From: Cylindrodendrum hubeiense
Lineage: Eukaryota; Ascomycota; Sordariomycetes; Hypocreales; Nectriaceae
Direction: 5' to 3'
NCBI GenBank assembly: GCA_014621425.1
Contig: JAANBB010000084.1
Location: 1 to 64,000, forward strand
DNA length: 64,000 nt
Under the pieces are notes generated by a model, which searched no databases, was not told the DNA's origin, and saw nothing but the letters and a program-made list of their open reading frames with translations. Each line of letters opens with the position of its first letter. The stretch's first letter is position 1. This document shows positions 31,908 to 43,487 of this stretch, one piece after another. The position numbers were made by a program, and so were the translations under genes.

Positions 31908-32618
31908 CTTGAGTCTGCTCAGCTAGGCCGTGATGTAGAAGCAAGAAATACACGAGGAGAAGCTCTGGTATCCATCTTGTAACTAAATTTCGGCTCCGCT
32001 AAGGTTCCGCTGGGCATTCCCATAAATATATGAATCCAAATCGGCGGTGTTAGACTACAGTTTACTTATAATAGCTTATCCCCATCCACTCGCGCTCCGG
32101 CGGGCACCCGCCCCCTCGGCGCCGCCCAAACCACTCTCATCTCCCGCCGACGGCATCTCACGTGTGTCATGTCCTCTACTTTCTAGCCTCTCGTCCGCAT
32201 GTTGACGGCCTCGGCGCGCGGCGTTCCCCAAGCGGCAAGGCGGCGCCTCGACGGGGTCCAATTGCTCCATTGACGAAAACCTTAATGTCGAGACCCGCTT
32301 GGTGAGAATGGATCGAGAGGGGGGACATCAAGAGAACGAGAAACTTGGGTTCATCCGGGGCCGCTGAATAAACAAGAACGACAAATCCGGGGTTGTGTGG
32401 ACTCGCCCCAGTGCTTCGCGTCGCCTCGCCGTCAGTCTAAGACTCAAGGTTCGCTCGCGCCGGGTCTATCCAGACGCTACCATCCTCCCGTGGGACGCCC
32501 ATCCCCGTCACTCCCGGCGCCATCTTTGGGCGGGACACGACGACAGACGACATCAGCGAACCAGACTGCCTGGGTGACCCTCGTGAGCTGTCGACCGACG
32601 CTGGGTCCCCCTCGAGCT
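31908..32618. promoter_or_regulatory. bidirectional promoter of fructosidase and transporter
   Basis: 711 bases between the divergent ATGs. A minus-strand TATATTTATG lies at about 32021-32030, roughly 115 bases upstream of the fructosidase start. At 32101-32110 the sequence CGGGCACCCG contains CGG-N4-CCG, an inverted CGG pair of the kind bound by Zn2Cys6 dimers. Single CCGG-rich blocks lie at about 32354-32362 and 32386-32392. The assignment to the neighbouring factor is inference. Confidence 0.5.
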
Positions 32619-34385
32619 ATGCCGCGAATCCAATATCCCTACATCTGGCTGTTTAGCGCCTTTGCGGCACTAGGAGCTTGCTTATACGGTTACGACGGCG
32701 TCTACTTCAACGGTGTATCTACACTCGGTACGTCACCCGCTCATCCGGACACTATATGGGGGAGAGATAGGAGGGCCAGGAACCCCCATGCTCTATTGCT
32801 GCAAATGAAACTACCAGCAGGAACTGACAGACGCTAAAGATGTATTCGTACGGCACTTTGGACACCAAAACGAAAATGGCGAGTACGAGATATCGCCTGC
32901 AACCCTCTCCGTCATGACCTCCATGATCAACCTCGGCGAGTTGATTGGGTCGCTCGTGGCAGCGCCCCTAAACGACATACTGGGTCGCAAGGGCGTCTTC
33001 TTGATAGGCACCATTACCATCATGGTGGGTGTCACCATGCAACTCGTGACAACTTCCAGCGGGGCCCTCATTACTGCTGGTCGAGCAGTTCTGGGCTTTG
33101 GCGTTGGCAACTTCTCCGCTACTTCGCCGTTGTACATGGGAGTAAGTAACCCCACTGCGGTCCTATTGCTTTGCGCTCGGGCACTCATATCTAACGAACC
33201 TCATGTGACAGGAAATCGCACCGGAATCGCTTCGCAGCCCGCTATTGATGTGCTGGCAACTCACACTGTCCGTGTCCCAAATCATCGCGGCCGCTATAAA
33301 CCGTGGCGTCGTTTCCAACCAAACCTCGTTCGCTTACCGCTTCCCCATCGGATTTCAACTCGTCTTCCCATTCATCATCCTGCTCGGGATATGGTGGGTA
33401 CCAGAGTCTCCTCGCTGGCTGATCCGCCAGGACCGTCCTGAGGATGCCACGCAAGCTCTGCGCCTCCTGCACCGGGAGGACAACAAGTACGATCCGGCAC
33501 CGGTGATGCGTAAGATTGAGGATGATCTCCACCGCGAGCGCACGAACGAGGCCGCCGGCGGATGGATGCAGCTGGTGACGGATCCGATTGAGCGGCGCAA
33601 GGTTGTCTACAGCGCCGGCGCACTCGTTGCGCAGCAGATCAACGGGATCCAATGGTTCTACTACTTCGGCACGGTCTTCTCCAAAGCCATTGGTCTCAGT
33701 GACCCATTCCTGATGACGCTTATTGTCTTTATTATCCAGGTTTTCGTCGTGCTAGCAGCGGTCATGCTGGCAAACAAGTTGCCGCGGCGGCCTCTGCTCA
33801 TGATAACCACCGGCATCATGACAGTATCCATATTTGTGGTGGGCTGTTTGGGCATTCCTGGTGGGACCCCTAGCCAAACTGTCGGAAAGGTCATTATTAG
33901 CTTCGTAATCATCGAAATTGTGGCCTTCAACTTTGCCTGGGGTCCGCTAGGCTGGACCATTGTAAGTGCCCTTGTCCCGTTTGGGAGAGATCTACGTTTC
34001 TAACAGCCGCGGATAGGCTTCCGAAATGGCGGTCGGTCGAAATCGAAACAAAATCTACGCTGTCGCCGTGGCCGCATTCTGGGTCACCGTTTGGGTCACC
34101 GTCTTCACGCTTCCATATCTGTACTACTCGGCCGGTCTCGGACCTAAGACGGGCTTTGTATACACGGGCTTGTGCTTTGTGACCTGGGCATACGTGTATT
34201 TCTGCGTCGGTGAGGTGAATGGGCGAACCATCGAGGAGATTAACGGCTTCTTTCGTGATGGGATTCCCGCGCGACATTGGAAGAACCAACCACGGGTGGA
34301 ACATATTGTTCCGACCATGTCGGGAGCGAGTCATGAAACAAGTGTGGTGGAGGTGCTCGCTACCAGGAAATCTTCTCGCAACTAA
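32619..34385 (+). CDS. MFS sugar transporter of the fructosidase cluster
   Basis: Exons join(32619..32727, 32840..33141, 33212..33961, 34017..34385) give 509 aa with twelve predicted spans. The N-terminus has GYDGVYFNGVSTLG, the span-1 signature of fungal sugar porters. NDILGRKGVFLIG is the loop 2-3 motif, PESPRWLI lies after span 6, and EVNGRTIEEINGFF replaces the usual PETKGRTLEE block. The second exon could also begin at 32831, which adds three residues; I prefer 32840 because the CTGAC at 32824 then serves as branch site and the protein reads DVFVRHFG like its relatives. Proton-coupled uptake of a hexose or di/trisaccharide at the plasma membrane is expected. Its position next to a cytosolic fructosidase argues for an intact fructosyl oligosaccharide such as sucrose as substrate. 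Confidence 0.87.
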
Positions 34386-34741
34386 TTACCAAAGTCGGTA
34401 ACGTGTCATGCAAGATATATGTGATCAGAGCTAAGGACATCGCTAAAAAAGTATTCTACTATGTGCAGACGTCGAACGATATTCATTTCAATTCAAAGCA
34501 ACAAATATCTAAGATATTCCGATAAGCTCTGGGACCCCCAAACCTCAACCTAGGAACATGACTCGTCTACCCCCAAACCGTCCTGGCACTCCAACGTCTC
34601 TCGCCGGTCTATACCAGCCGTTATCTATATGCACCCACATCATCCTCTCCTTTGACGTACTCCTTTAACGTACTCCTTTATTCCAATCGTCGCAGCCATA
34701 CATGTCCGTAGCAAATCCAACCTCTACCCATCCGGAGCCTC
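34386..34741. other. intergenic between convergent genes
   Basis: 356 bases with an AT-rich left half. A CTCCTTT-ACGTA direct repeat is seen at about 34649-34681. No gene is seen. Confidence 0.5.
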
Positions 34742-35278
34742 TCAAATCGGCGCGCGGCTCTCTAAAGACACATACTTGATGGGATCCATTTCGACCACCC
34801 GCTCTGGTTGTACTCCTAGTTCTGGGGTTGGTAAAGGCGGCAAATGTTCTTCCAGGCCAAACAATGGCTCTACAGGCTCCGGCTCATACTTCAGAGAATT
34901 CCCTTTCTTTTTTCCACTCCCGAGTTCTTGCCTTGCGAACCAAACTGGCCATCCCCGACTTCCCATCCACGCGTTACCATGTCCTTTTACCGAGTATACT
35001 GAGGGGGGTTGTAGTGAAGCTGTGATATTTGGCGGCTGTGATATAGTTTTGATGGCTTCAATGGGTGTCGAGGGCCGTAGTGGATGTGGAGGGAGACCGT
35101 GATATCGGGAGGTTAGCAATGCTGGGTTGACCGTTTGTAATTCTGGCTGTGGCTGATATTGCTGTTGTTGTGATTGACTTTGCCAATTTTGCAAGTGCGA
35201 TCGTGGCAGTTGTCGAGGATAATCTCGTTGATGGTGATGAGGTTGTGGTTGTAGATACTGACGCTCTGAGATTGCCAT
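34742..35278 (-). CDS. hypothetical Gln/Pro-rich protein
   Basis: I do not recognise this gene. It is an intronless frame of 178 aa from an ATG in a good context. The N-terminal third is low complexity (Gln, Pro, His; for example SQSQQQQYQPQPELQ). The rest is Pro-rich with two less disordered patches (GHGNAWMGSRGWPVWFARQ and EPLFGLEEHLPPLPTPEL). No signal peptide, membrane span or zinc ligand is seen. The composition suits a disordered adaptor or nuclear protein. It could also be a fungal-specific small gene without known function. The main support is the length of the frame and the non-random C-terminal half, so the call is moderate. Confidence 0.5.
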   Translation of the reverse strand: MAISERQYLQPQPHHHQRDYPRQLPRSHLQNWQSQSQQQQYQPQPELQTVNPALLTSRYHGLPPHPLRPSTPIEAIKTISQPPNITASLQPPSVYSVKGHGNAWMGSRGWPVWFARQELGSGKKKGNSLKYEPEPVEPLFGLEEHLPPLPTPELGVQPERVVEMDPIKYVSLESRAPI

Positions 35279-35828
35279 TTTGTAACAAGTTATAATGCAG
35301 GTCGCACAGCTGAGTAAATGCTACTATCTGTTTCGTATTGAAGTTGGTATTGCTTTTTGCGAGGTGGAAGCCGGGACTCGATGCATTTTAATGACTAGCA
35401 GTCAAGTCTACCAACCCTTCCCTTTCATTTTTTTATTGGTTACAAATGAAGGGTGCACAATTATAGTTGGAGAGAACAATCAAGTTGTTTTAGTCAAAGG
35501 CTGCATCTTGTTCTGCAGATGCGTCCTGGTGGGTGCCAGGGTTCTTTGTTACACTCGGATGCGAGGCACGATTCGCATCCATGTTCAAAGAATCCAGAAA
35601 TAGAAGATGCAAGTCACTGCTAAGGGGTGGCAAATATTCTCTGATCACATAATTAATTTGTTGGAGATACTATGGGTATTATCGACGGAGCCTTTGGTAG
35701 CTCCTTCATCTCCAACATTCTGTGTCATATCCTGGCCGCCACAACGGCGTCCAAGAGTCCTTCATCCTCGCTCCGCTTTCCTAGCCACTTAAATAATACA
35801 ATCAATTTCTTCACGCATTTTCATGAGC
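35279..35828. other. intergenic, no supported gene
   Basis: 550 AT-richer bases holding the promoter of the Gln/Pro-rich gene and the 3' flank of the transporter gene. No motif was recognised. Confidence 0.5.
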
Positions 35829-37799
35829 TCATACTCGCTCCTCCGAGTGCTCCGTAGCAGAGCCCTTGCCGGCAATCTTGTCAAAGTTGTCGATATCGCT
35901 GGGAGCACGGTCATGAATGTAACCAAACATGACGTCCATCTCCTCCAGGGTCTTGCCCTTGGTCTCAGGTAGGAAGACAAAGGCCCAGACGGCGGCAATA
36001 AGCATCCAGCAGGCGAAGAAGTACCAGGTGCCGAAGGCGAAAGACTTGAAGATGTAGGGCAGGGCCTTGGTGATGGCGAACTGGGTGAGCCACTGAACCA
36101 TGGCAGCATAGGTACCAGTCAGAGTTCGGAGGGCACCGGGGAAAATCTCAGCAGAGACGATCCAGGGGATACCGTTAAGACCGAAAGACCAGCTATGGAG
36201 TTTGTTAGCAGGAGGTTTTAGTCAATCACAATTGGGTGGCTTACAAAACGGAGTAGATCATGATCATGGCAGTAGCGGCGCGGCCACCAGCGGCAGTGGA
36301 GGGAGACAATTCGTTGCCAGCCGCAATAATGTCGGCGGGGTGGCCAATCTTGACGTAGGTACCGACAATCCAGAGGCAGACAGAGCACATGGCAGAGGAG
36401 ATGATGGTAGGGTTTCGTCGTCCCCAGATGTCAATAAGAGCACCGTAGAAGATGATGGAGGCAACAGCTAAAAGTGTGTGAGCAAAGCGTGATTCGCTGA
36501 GAGGATTCGAATTATCTTACCCTTGACGAGACCGTAGATACCGGTGTAGAGAGAGACGTCGCTGATACCGAGAGAGCCGAAAAGGGTAGGAGAGTAGTAG
36601 TTGATGGCTTTTCCTGAGTTAGATCCGGTATGCTCCAGAGATTGATGAGGACAAAGACTTACCAGCGGCACCGGACATGTTCTGCAGAGCGAAAGAGCAG
36701 AAGACGAGCACAACACGGTTCCACATGCCCTTGCGAGACAGCTCAGTGAGGGAGCCACGGAAGAAGGCCCAGGATCCGGAGCCATACTTTGCAGCGATCA
36801 GGGCCTCGTCGGCAAGACGGCTCTTGATCATCTGCAGGTCCTCCTGGAGGTCTAGAGAATTGTGTTAGCAATGATTTTTTGGAGATGATTTCTAATTCGC
36901 GGGTTTGACTCACAGGCGTGGTCACGGGGGATCTTTCGGATGGACTCGAGGGCAAGAGTCGCCTCCTCCTCGCGGTTCTTGCGCATCAACCAAAGTGGGC
37001 TCTCGTGCAAGAAGAAGCCGCCGACGAGGAGAACACCAGCGGGGATGATCTGGACGGCCATGGGCACGCGCCAGCTGGTAGTCGATGTAGGGTCCATGTT
37101 CTGGTTGATGCCATAGTTGATCCAGAAGCCGACAAGAGAGCCGATCTGGTAGGCGACTTCGAAGAGACCAGTGAGAATACCGCGGATGGAGACGATGGAG
37201 AGCTCGGCAATGTAACTAGGGACGGTGGCAGTGATGGCACCGCAGGCAATTCCGGTAAGGGCACGACCAGCATCTACGTACTATGGTTAGAAATGGACAT
37301 TTTGCGGCAGCGAGACGGGATACTCACAGATGTAGGAGAGCTGGTTGGTAGCAGCAGTCATGAGAATGGCACCGATGAGGAAGACGACGACATTGGCCTG
37401 AAGCGCCCACTTGCGGCCAACCTTTTCAGTGACTATCGAGAATTAGCCGACGTGTCACTGCGAGATTGGGGATGAGCGAGACATACGGAGGTAGCACAGG
37501 ATGGCGCCGAAGAAGGCACCGGCTTGGAATGTGGAGGTGATGTTGGAGGAGATGTCGGCGGACTCTTCTGGAGTGATGTTGAAGTCGGTCTTGAAGCTCT
37601 GTCGAGCAATGGTGGTGCCAACAAAGGCCGAATCGTAACCGAAGCTATTCGGAGTTAGATCAACAATGCCGATAATCCGGCGCGTCACAGATGCTTACAG
37701 CAAAGAGCCGGTGGCAATGATGCCGGCCTCTCCGTACAAACGCCAGTTGTACACCTCCTTGGGAGTCGGGCGATCCTCGACAGCGCGGAAGCCACCCAT
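35829..37799 (-). CDS. quinate/hexose-type MFS transporter (Qa-y/QutD-like)
   Basis: Eight exons, complement(join(35829..36192, 36245..36467, 36521..36613, 36663..36851, 36914..37273, 37328..37432, 37487..37644, 37699..37799)), give 530 aa with every junction in phase. The N-terminus EDRPTPKEVYNWRLY closely follows the style of quinate permeases, and GYDSAFVGTTIARQSF is their span-1 signature. LTEKVGRKWALQ, HESPLWLMRKNREEE, IWGRRNP and LPETKGKTLEEMDVMFGYIH complete the sugar-porter motif set. Twelve spans are expected, at the plasma membrane. Members of this clade carry quinate, hexoses or other polyols; the sequence alone does not choose between them. No quinate catabolic enzymes are seen in the window. 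A Zn2Cys6 factor and an aldolase lie 1.7-5.7 kb upstream on the same strand. Confidence 0.92.
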
Positions 37800-39469
37800 G
37801 ATGACGGTTTAGTGTGAAGGGTTGGTGGTGAGTGATGGGCCCGTTGCTCAAGCAGGGAGTGATGTCAGACGTCCTGCAGCGAATATCTGGAACCTTATAG
37901 AGAAGATCAACCAGCGATTGAGTCCCCGGTCGTTGGCGATCTTTGCCGATTTCGAATGTGTCAAAGTCTGGTAGCAGCTTGATGATACAACCCCAGAAGT
38001 AGGCGACGAGGCGCAGATATTTATCCTAACCGTCCGGTCCAACCCAACCCCATGGGCCGTGGTGCTTCGCCTGCGGGGATTCCGCATTGGGGGAACCTAG
38101 GAATCCGGGGTGTGTCTGGTCGCTTGATGGCCCAGTCGCTTCGGGGCCAGCAGGGGGGGGGAATAGCAGTTGCAAGGCAGGCTGCCACACTTCCACACCT
38201 TTCCAAGGCCTGAGAAACCCGGAGTCAGACGCAAACCAGGGGTGTGTGGAGAGAAAGTGGGGAGAAATCTGGGGATGGTCTGTTAGAGCGGAGGAGTTGG
38301 AGAAGGCCAAACGGCACTGCAGCCCGGGAGTGTGGGCGACCGGGGCAACTGCTCACGAGAACGGGGACGCGCCACTCGGTTCATGGGAGCGAACACATGA
38401 TGGAGCAAGGGCGCCTCTTGCGAGCGAAGCCGACGGACGGACCAGACGCGCTCAGGGGGCGTTCGGCCGGGTGAAGTCGAGTCGAGTCAGCGACCCGACA
38501 TGCGAGCCGATGCGAGCGACGCCAGCGATTGGGCGCCTCCCGCCGTAGGGTCCGGGGACCGGTGGTGTGGAGATGGCCGGTGGAGGCAAGAAGCCTCCGG
38601 CGAGAGCACTGCTACGTAAGAACCGATGACGCGGGTTAGCATGGATATACGCTGCACGCCGGGTCGGACAGCCAAGAGATTTACTATCCCATGACTGCTG
38701 GGAATATGCACACGAACGGTAGAATTGGTCGAGACGAGCAGCATAGAGAGGGATGAGTCGAGACGCTGTTGCGATATTGTCGCCAAGACCGCCCGGCTCC
38801 TGACAGAACATGCTAGCACGGCGCGGTTTCCTCGCTAAAACCCGACAGTCCGTCGGGATATCCAGCGTAGATTGATAACAGGACAGCTCGTCGGATGCAA
38901 ATTAATGAAATACTTGTACATCATGTGCCATTGCTGTCGGCATCGGCCCTGGGCGTTGGGACATGGTTTTCCGCTTTGGGCAATACCGCCCGAATAGGAA
39001 ATCCTTCAACACCGTGAGTTCTGACAGCCCAGAGACCGCATCCTGAGACGAACACATGATGATCGCCATCGCACGACTTGTACATATCCGACGGAAGAAC
39101 TGGGTCTGTGAGAATCATCTCAGTCGGCTTCAATCATCGGCAGTCAGCTGGACTTGCAACCATTGACCGCTTGTCTCAGGCCTCGGCCAATATCCGACTC
39201 AACCCAGCAGAGTCCTTCCATACTATGTAGCATCTTGATAGATAACGCTCTTGGCATGTCAACTACGTCACAGCTCACAGCCTCACGCTCCAACTCCTCT
39301 CAGCCGCACACTTGTCACACACTAGACCCGACGTCCCGGTAAGTTATAATGCATGCATATCATTCATTCCACATACGTTCGTAGCGCCACTCCGTGGGCA
39401 CTCCCCGTCTTCCGGGGGCCGTCTATAGGTACAGAAGCAAGTCAAGTCATCCACCGTCTAATGCTACGC
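37800..39469. other. 1.7-kb region without a supported gene
   Basis: This is the promoter of the quinate-type transporter and the 3' flank of the aldolase. Open frames at 38087-38548 (+) and 38452-38811 (-) overlap each other and show no motif. I see nothing else. Confidence 0.5.
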
Positions 39470-40496
39470 CTACTCCCCCCGCTTGCCGAGACCCTGCTCG
39501 ACAGCGGCCAGAGGCTCCACAACCTTCAGGATCCACGCCTGCTTGTCCGCATCGCCGTACACGGGGTAGGGACGTCGGCAGTGGCAGCTCTCGAGCGGGT
39601 ACCCGCGGATCTTGGCCACCACCCACTTGGTGCCGTTGATGCCACCCTTGGCGAAGCCCCATTCCATCTGCGCGAGCTTCAGCTGCGCAGCCTCGGCCTC
39701 CTTCACCTTGCCAGCCTTGTACAGGTCGTAGATCTGCATGCACACCTTGGGGTACAGGTTGGCAACGCCGGTAATCACACCGGTGCTGCCAACGGACAGC
39801 GCGGGGACGAGCCAATCACTCTGGCCAGCCAGGGCAGCAAAGTCCTCGGGCTTGTACTGGGCGGTCACGCGAGCAACCTTGGCGATGCCGCCGCAAGTCA
39901 GCTTCACACCGACAATGTTGGGGTGCTGGCCAAGGCGCTCCAGCATCTCTGAGTTGACGTCGAGACCGGCAACGACACCGGGGAAGTTATAAATGACAAT
40001 GGGAAGAGGGCTGACGTCGGCAAGCTCCTCGAAGAAGGCCAGGATGGCATCCTGGGTCATGGCGAAGTGGAAGTAGCTGGGGGTGAGGACGAGGACGAAG
40101 TCGGCACCGGCCTCCTTGGCCAGGTGCGTCTCGGCGATGACATTGCGGGTGCAGCTTCCGGAGGTGCCCAGGGTAATGGTGATGTCGGGGCGACCGAGTT
40201 GGACGGCGATCTCGCGGGTCGTTTGCAGCAATTGTGACTTCTCGGCCGCAGAAAGGGTAACCGCCTCGCCGTTGGTTCCAGCAATGACAACTGCGGAAAC
40301 ACGTTAGCATCTGGGTCAATTGGGGAATTGCGTCGCACGTACTGCCGTCAAGGCCAGAGCTGATCAGAAACTCAATGTGCTTCTTCTGGAGGTCCCAATC
40401 GATCTCCTGGCTGGCATCGTCGGCAAACCAAGTCAGAGCAGGGACATGGATGCCAGGCGGGTAAGCCTTTCCCTTGGCAACAGCGATTGAGCCCAT
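39470..40496 (-). CDS. dihydrodipicolinate-synthase-family aldolase
   Basis: Exons complement(join(39470..40290, 40343..40496)) give 324 aa, a (beta/alpha)8 barrel of normal length. The family blocks are: VIAGTNGEAVTLSAAEK (pyruvyl carboxylate loop, GTNGE in place of bacterial GTTGE), VIYNFPGVVAGLDV with the proton-relay Tyr, and VGVKLTCGG with the Schiff-base Lys. The opening PPGIHVPALTWFADDASQEIDWD and the GLDG-IVIAGTNGEAV join are typical of fungal members. These include the 2-keto-3-deoxy-L-galactonate aldolase of galacturonate breakdown (Lga1/GaaC) and uncharacterised paralogues. A 2-keto-3-deoxy sugar acid aldolase is the best guess; lysine synthesis is not, since fungi use the aminoadipate route. 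The gene lies directly downstream of, and parallel to, the Zn2Cys6 factor at 41125. Confidence 0.87.
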
Positions 40497-41124
40497 TTTG
40501 TCGGTAGTTTTCTGGGTTTGTTTTGGACGGAGGGGATGTCAGGGCAAATCAATCAACTCCAGAATGATGCAGAATGAAGATTGGAAGACGGATGGAACGA
40601 GACGAGCTGGTTGAGTGGGAACAGCGGCCAAGATATTCAATTGTTCGCCCGCCGCCCACAAAAACTACCCCCCACGGGGTCTCCATCGGCGTCTCCATCC
40701 AGACCCCCAACGACGTGATGCCACGTCCTTGCGCCTCGCGGAGCACAGCATCGACGTCAACGTGCGGCGACTTCTTGCTGGCGTTGGCCTCATGCGGGGA
40801 AAAGTTGGAGATGTCTGAAGCTCATGTGAGGAGACCCGATCGGCACGAAGGGGTGTGTGTGGGGCGTCGAGCCGACACACACCTAGCAGGGATGGACAAG
40901 CCCAGTCCGGGGCCAGTCGCATGGCAGATGCACCCCGGCGGGATCTCACGAGGAGCCGAGTGGGCTCGGAGGCGCCACAAGTTTGTGGGATGACTCGTTG
41001 TATTCATCCGGGGTTGCAGTTCGAGTGCGACGGGTGGCATCATGGCTGCGTGCTTGTGTCGGCTGAGAGCTCGTCGCGACGCCCAACTGGTTCGCCAAGT
41101 GTCGCTTGCGCAGGTCTGCCGCCA
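40497..41124. promoter_or_regulatory. promoter of the aldolase / 3' flank of the Zn2Cys6 factor
   Basis: 628 bases between two genes on the minus strand. No supported exon and no clear TATA box are seen. Any control of the aldolase by the neighbouring factor would act here, but I see no obvious paired CGG element. Confidence 0.4.
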
Positions 41125-43487
41125 TTAGACGATCGCAAAGCACGAGTTGAAGACGGCGTGCATAACCGCCCGGATATCCATCCGAGCCTTTGCTGCGTCC
41201 TGACGGGTCTGGACTTCCTCCAAGACCTGTGCCGTGATGCGAGCATTGCCGGCGACCTTTTCCATTCTGAGAATCTGCGTCTTGATCCAGGTCTTCTCGT
41301 TGGAGTCCTGCTCTTCCACGCCCAGCATCAGAAGCGGCCAAAGCATGTTGACCGGCAGGGTGTCCTCAGGGTCGAGATCCGCAACAATTTGCTGGGCCAG
41401 CTTCCGGATCTGATCCAAGGCATCGCCCACCTCTTTTGTTAGAGGCAAGTTCTTGTATGCAACGCGGTGCAGGTGGATTTTGCTGGCGTAATAGTTGGAC
41501 AGGTATGTTCGGAATGCGCGAGTGATGACAAAAGCCAGATGTTTCGAAACGTGCGGTTCCGTGAGCTTGCCCGCCACAGCATAATCCATCAACGGAGGGC
41601 GTTGATCGTATAGAGTTCGCAAATCGGCTGTAATAGCGGCACCAATGTTCATAACCTCAATCTCGTCCTCGACAGTTCCCCGAGAGCGGTGCCAGGGATC
41701 GATCTTGGATATGCGCCCCATGAAACTCTGGACTTTTTGGTAGAAAACCACGCCGGGTTGGTACAGGACCTGGAACAGGGCGTCTTCGATATCGCCCTCG
41801 GCGGCATCCTGTTTCGAAATGTCGTCGGCCTCTCCATCGAAACTCGCGGGCGATGCTTCAACAAGCATCAGTTCATCATCCTTTGACAAGAACAAACCGT
41901 CGCCACCGGCAGAAACTGCACGACCGTCCAGGAGTCGAATCCAAAGCAAGAGTTGTTTCTCGGCGGCGGAGAGGCTGCTCTTGTTGCTTCCCTGGAATAG
42001 GAGGTAGGCGCGTTTGAGGTTAGTGTGGGCAGCTTCGAGTCGACTGTCGAGGATATCGATGTAGCTGAGGAAAAAGAGAGTGGCCAGGAGGTATTCTCGG
42101 TTTGGACTATACTCAGTCATCGGTTGGCCGTCGTGGCTGGCCACCTCGGCGGCAGCGTGCTCGTAGTAGTTCTGTTCCCCCATGGCCCAGGTTCCATCTT
42201 GGCGGCTGAGAAGAACATTGGAGAAAGCCAGGATAGCGTAGCGCACCATGGACGAAATATTTGCCATTTCAACAACGGCTTGGCGCATGGAGAGCCATTT
42301 CTTGTGAGTTTCCACCTCGGCGATGATGGGTGGGTTGACGGAGTTGATGAAAAACTCCATTAACTTCTCGCCGCCTTGGGGCAGGGCGGGCTTCTCCTGA
42401 CTGTCGTTGCTTTGTGTGAGTGAGGGTGCGGGGAACGGGTTATCAAAGGTCGTCCTGTCCGGGAATGTGATTTGCGAATGTGCTGTCTGTGGGTGATAGG
42501 TTAGTCGGGATCCTCCTGGTAGCATCCGCGTATCAAGCGTCTCCAAGTCGGTCCAAGAACAGTGTACGGTCGCTCAGGAGCCGCCTCCTGTGCCGTGGCG
42601 GCGTACAGCTGCACAACGGTGGAGTCTCCAGGGATAGACTTGAGGCATGCAGCGCGGAAGGAGTAGACTCACCAGCATGTGTGCCTCGAGTCCCACATTC
42701 TGGTTCATGTCAGGGGACACCTGCTGCCAGAAGTCCCCCGAGTCCCACATGAAGCTTGCGTAGTCGAAGACCTCGTCGACGGCGTGGGCCGGCTGGAAGA
42801 CGGAGTTGCCAGGTGAGGCCTCGGTAGCCGGCGACAGATTCTGCTCAGCGGCCGAGCCACTCATGTCGTTGGTGGGCAGCCTCCTCTGCGCGGCTGACCG
42901 CGTCTGGGGCCGCCATTTGCACTCCATGTTGAGCCTCTCGCAGTGAGAACATCTGGGTCTCTGCTCATCACACTTGACCTTTCGACGTCTGAGTTTCTCT
43001 TGGGTCAGCTCTCGTCCGCTCATGGCTTTGGTTTCGGCCGCTACATACTTGCACGTCAAACAACCCTCCCGCGAGCGGATGTACCTGCGGCCTGCTGTTG
43101 TCGGGCGGCCAGGCGTCATGCCGCCTACAGACTCGTGAGAGCCCATGCCACCGCCGGCACCGATGCTGCTGGCTCGAGGAATCAGGGGCCGTCCCGCGAT
43201 GCTGTCGTTGACCAACATGTCCCTGTCCCGAGAGGACATGTCTGCTCCGCGTCCGGCTCCGACCGGCTGACCGTCTCTGGTCCGAGTGAAAGTGAAAGGA
43301 GGGGGCACAGGGCGAGTACCCAGAGCTGTCAGCTCTTCCGGCTATAAGTGAACAAACGAGTGAGCGAGTGAAATGGCGTCAAGTTTGCGAGCATCACGCA
43401 TCCCCTGTTGTTGTGCTTGACGATTAAGGGACGGAGTGAACCGCGAGCCTGGAATGTCACCTGATTGATCGATTGCGGGGCAAGCAT
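41125..43487 (-). CDS. Zn2Cys6 transcription factor
   Basis: Four exons, complement(join(41125..42486, 42673..42988, 43049..43341, 43461..43487)), give 665 aa. The 27-base first exon (MLAPQSINQ) is inferred from an upstream TTATAG acceptor, a GTGACA donor and matching phase; without it the frame has no ATG. The zinc cluster is assembled across an intron: Cys103-x2-Cys106-x6-Cys113-x6-Cys120-x2-Cys123-x6-Cys130, with the basic KRRKVKC. A Ser/Pro/Gly-rich N-terminal arm precedes it. After a linker, the long C-terminal exon carries an all-helical regulatory domain (MEFFINSVNPPIIAEVETHKK-type start, LFFLSYIDILDSRLE, LLLWIRLLDGRAVS) like the fungal-specific factor domain DUF3468. Nuclear regulator; targets unknown, although the parallel downstream aldolase is a natural candidate. 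Confidence 0.88.

Noticed and set aside
32831..32839. Alternative acceptor for exon 2 of the cluster sugar transporter
   Set aside because: A CAG at 32828-32830 is in phase and adds three residues, but its only CTGAC motif overlaps the site itself. The acceptor at 32839 has a usable branch site and matches the family text better. Not fully excluded.
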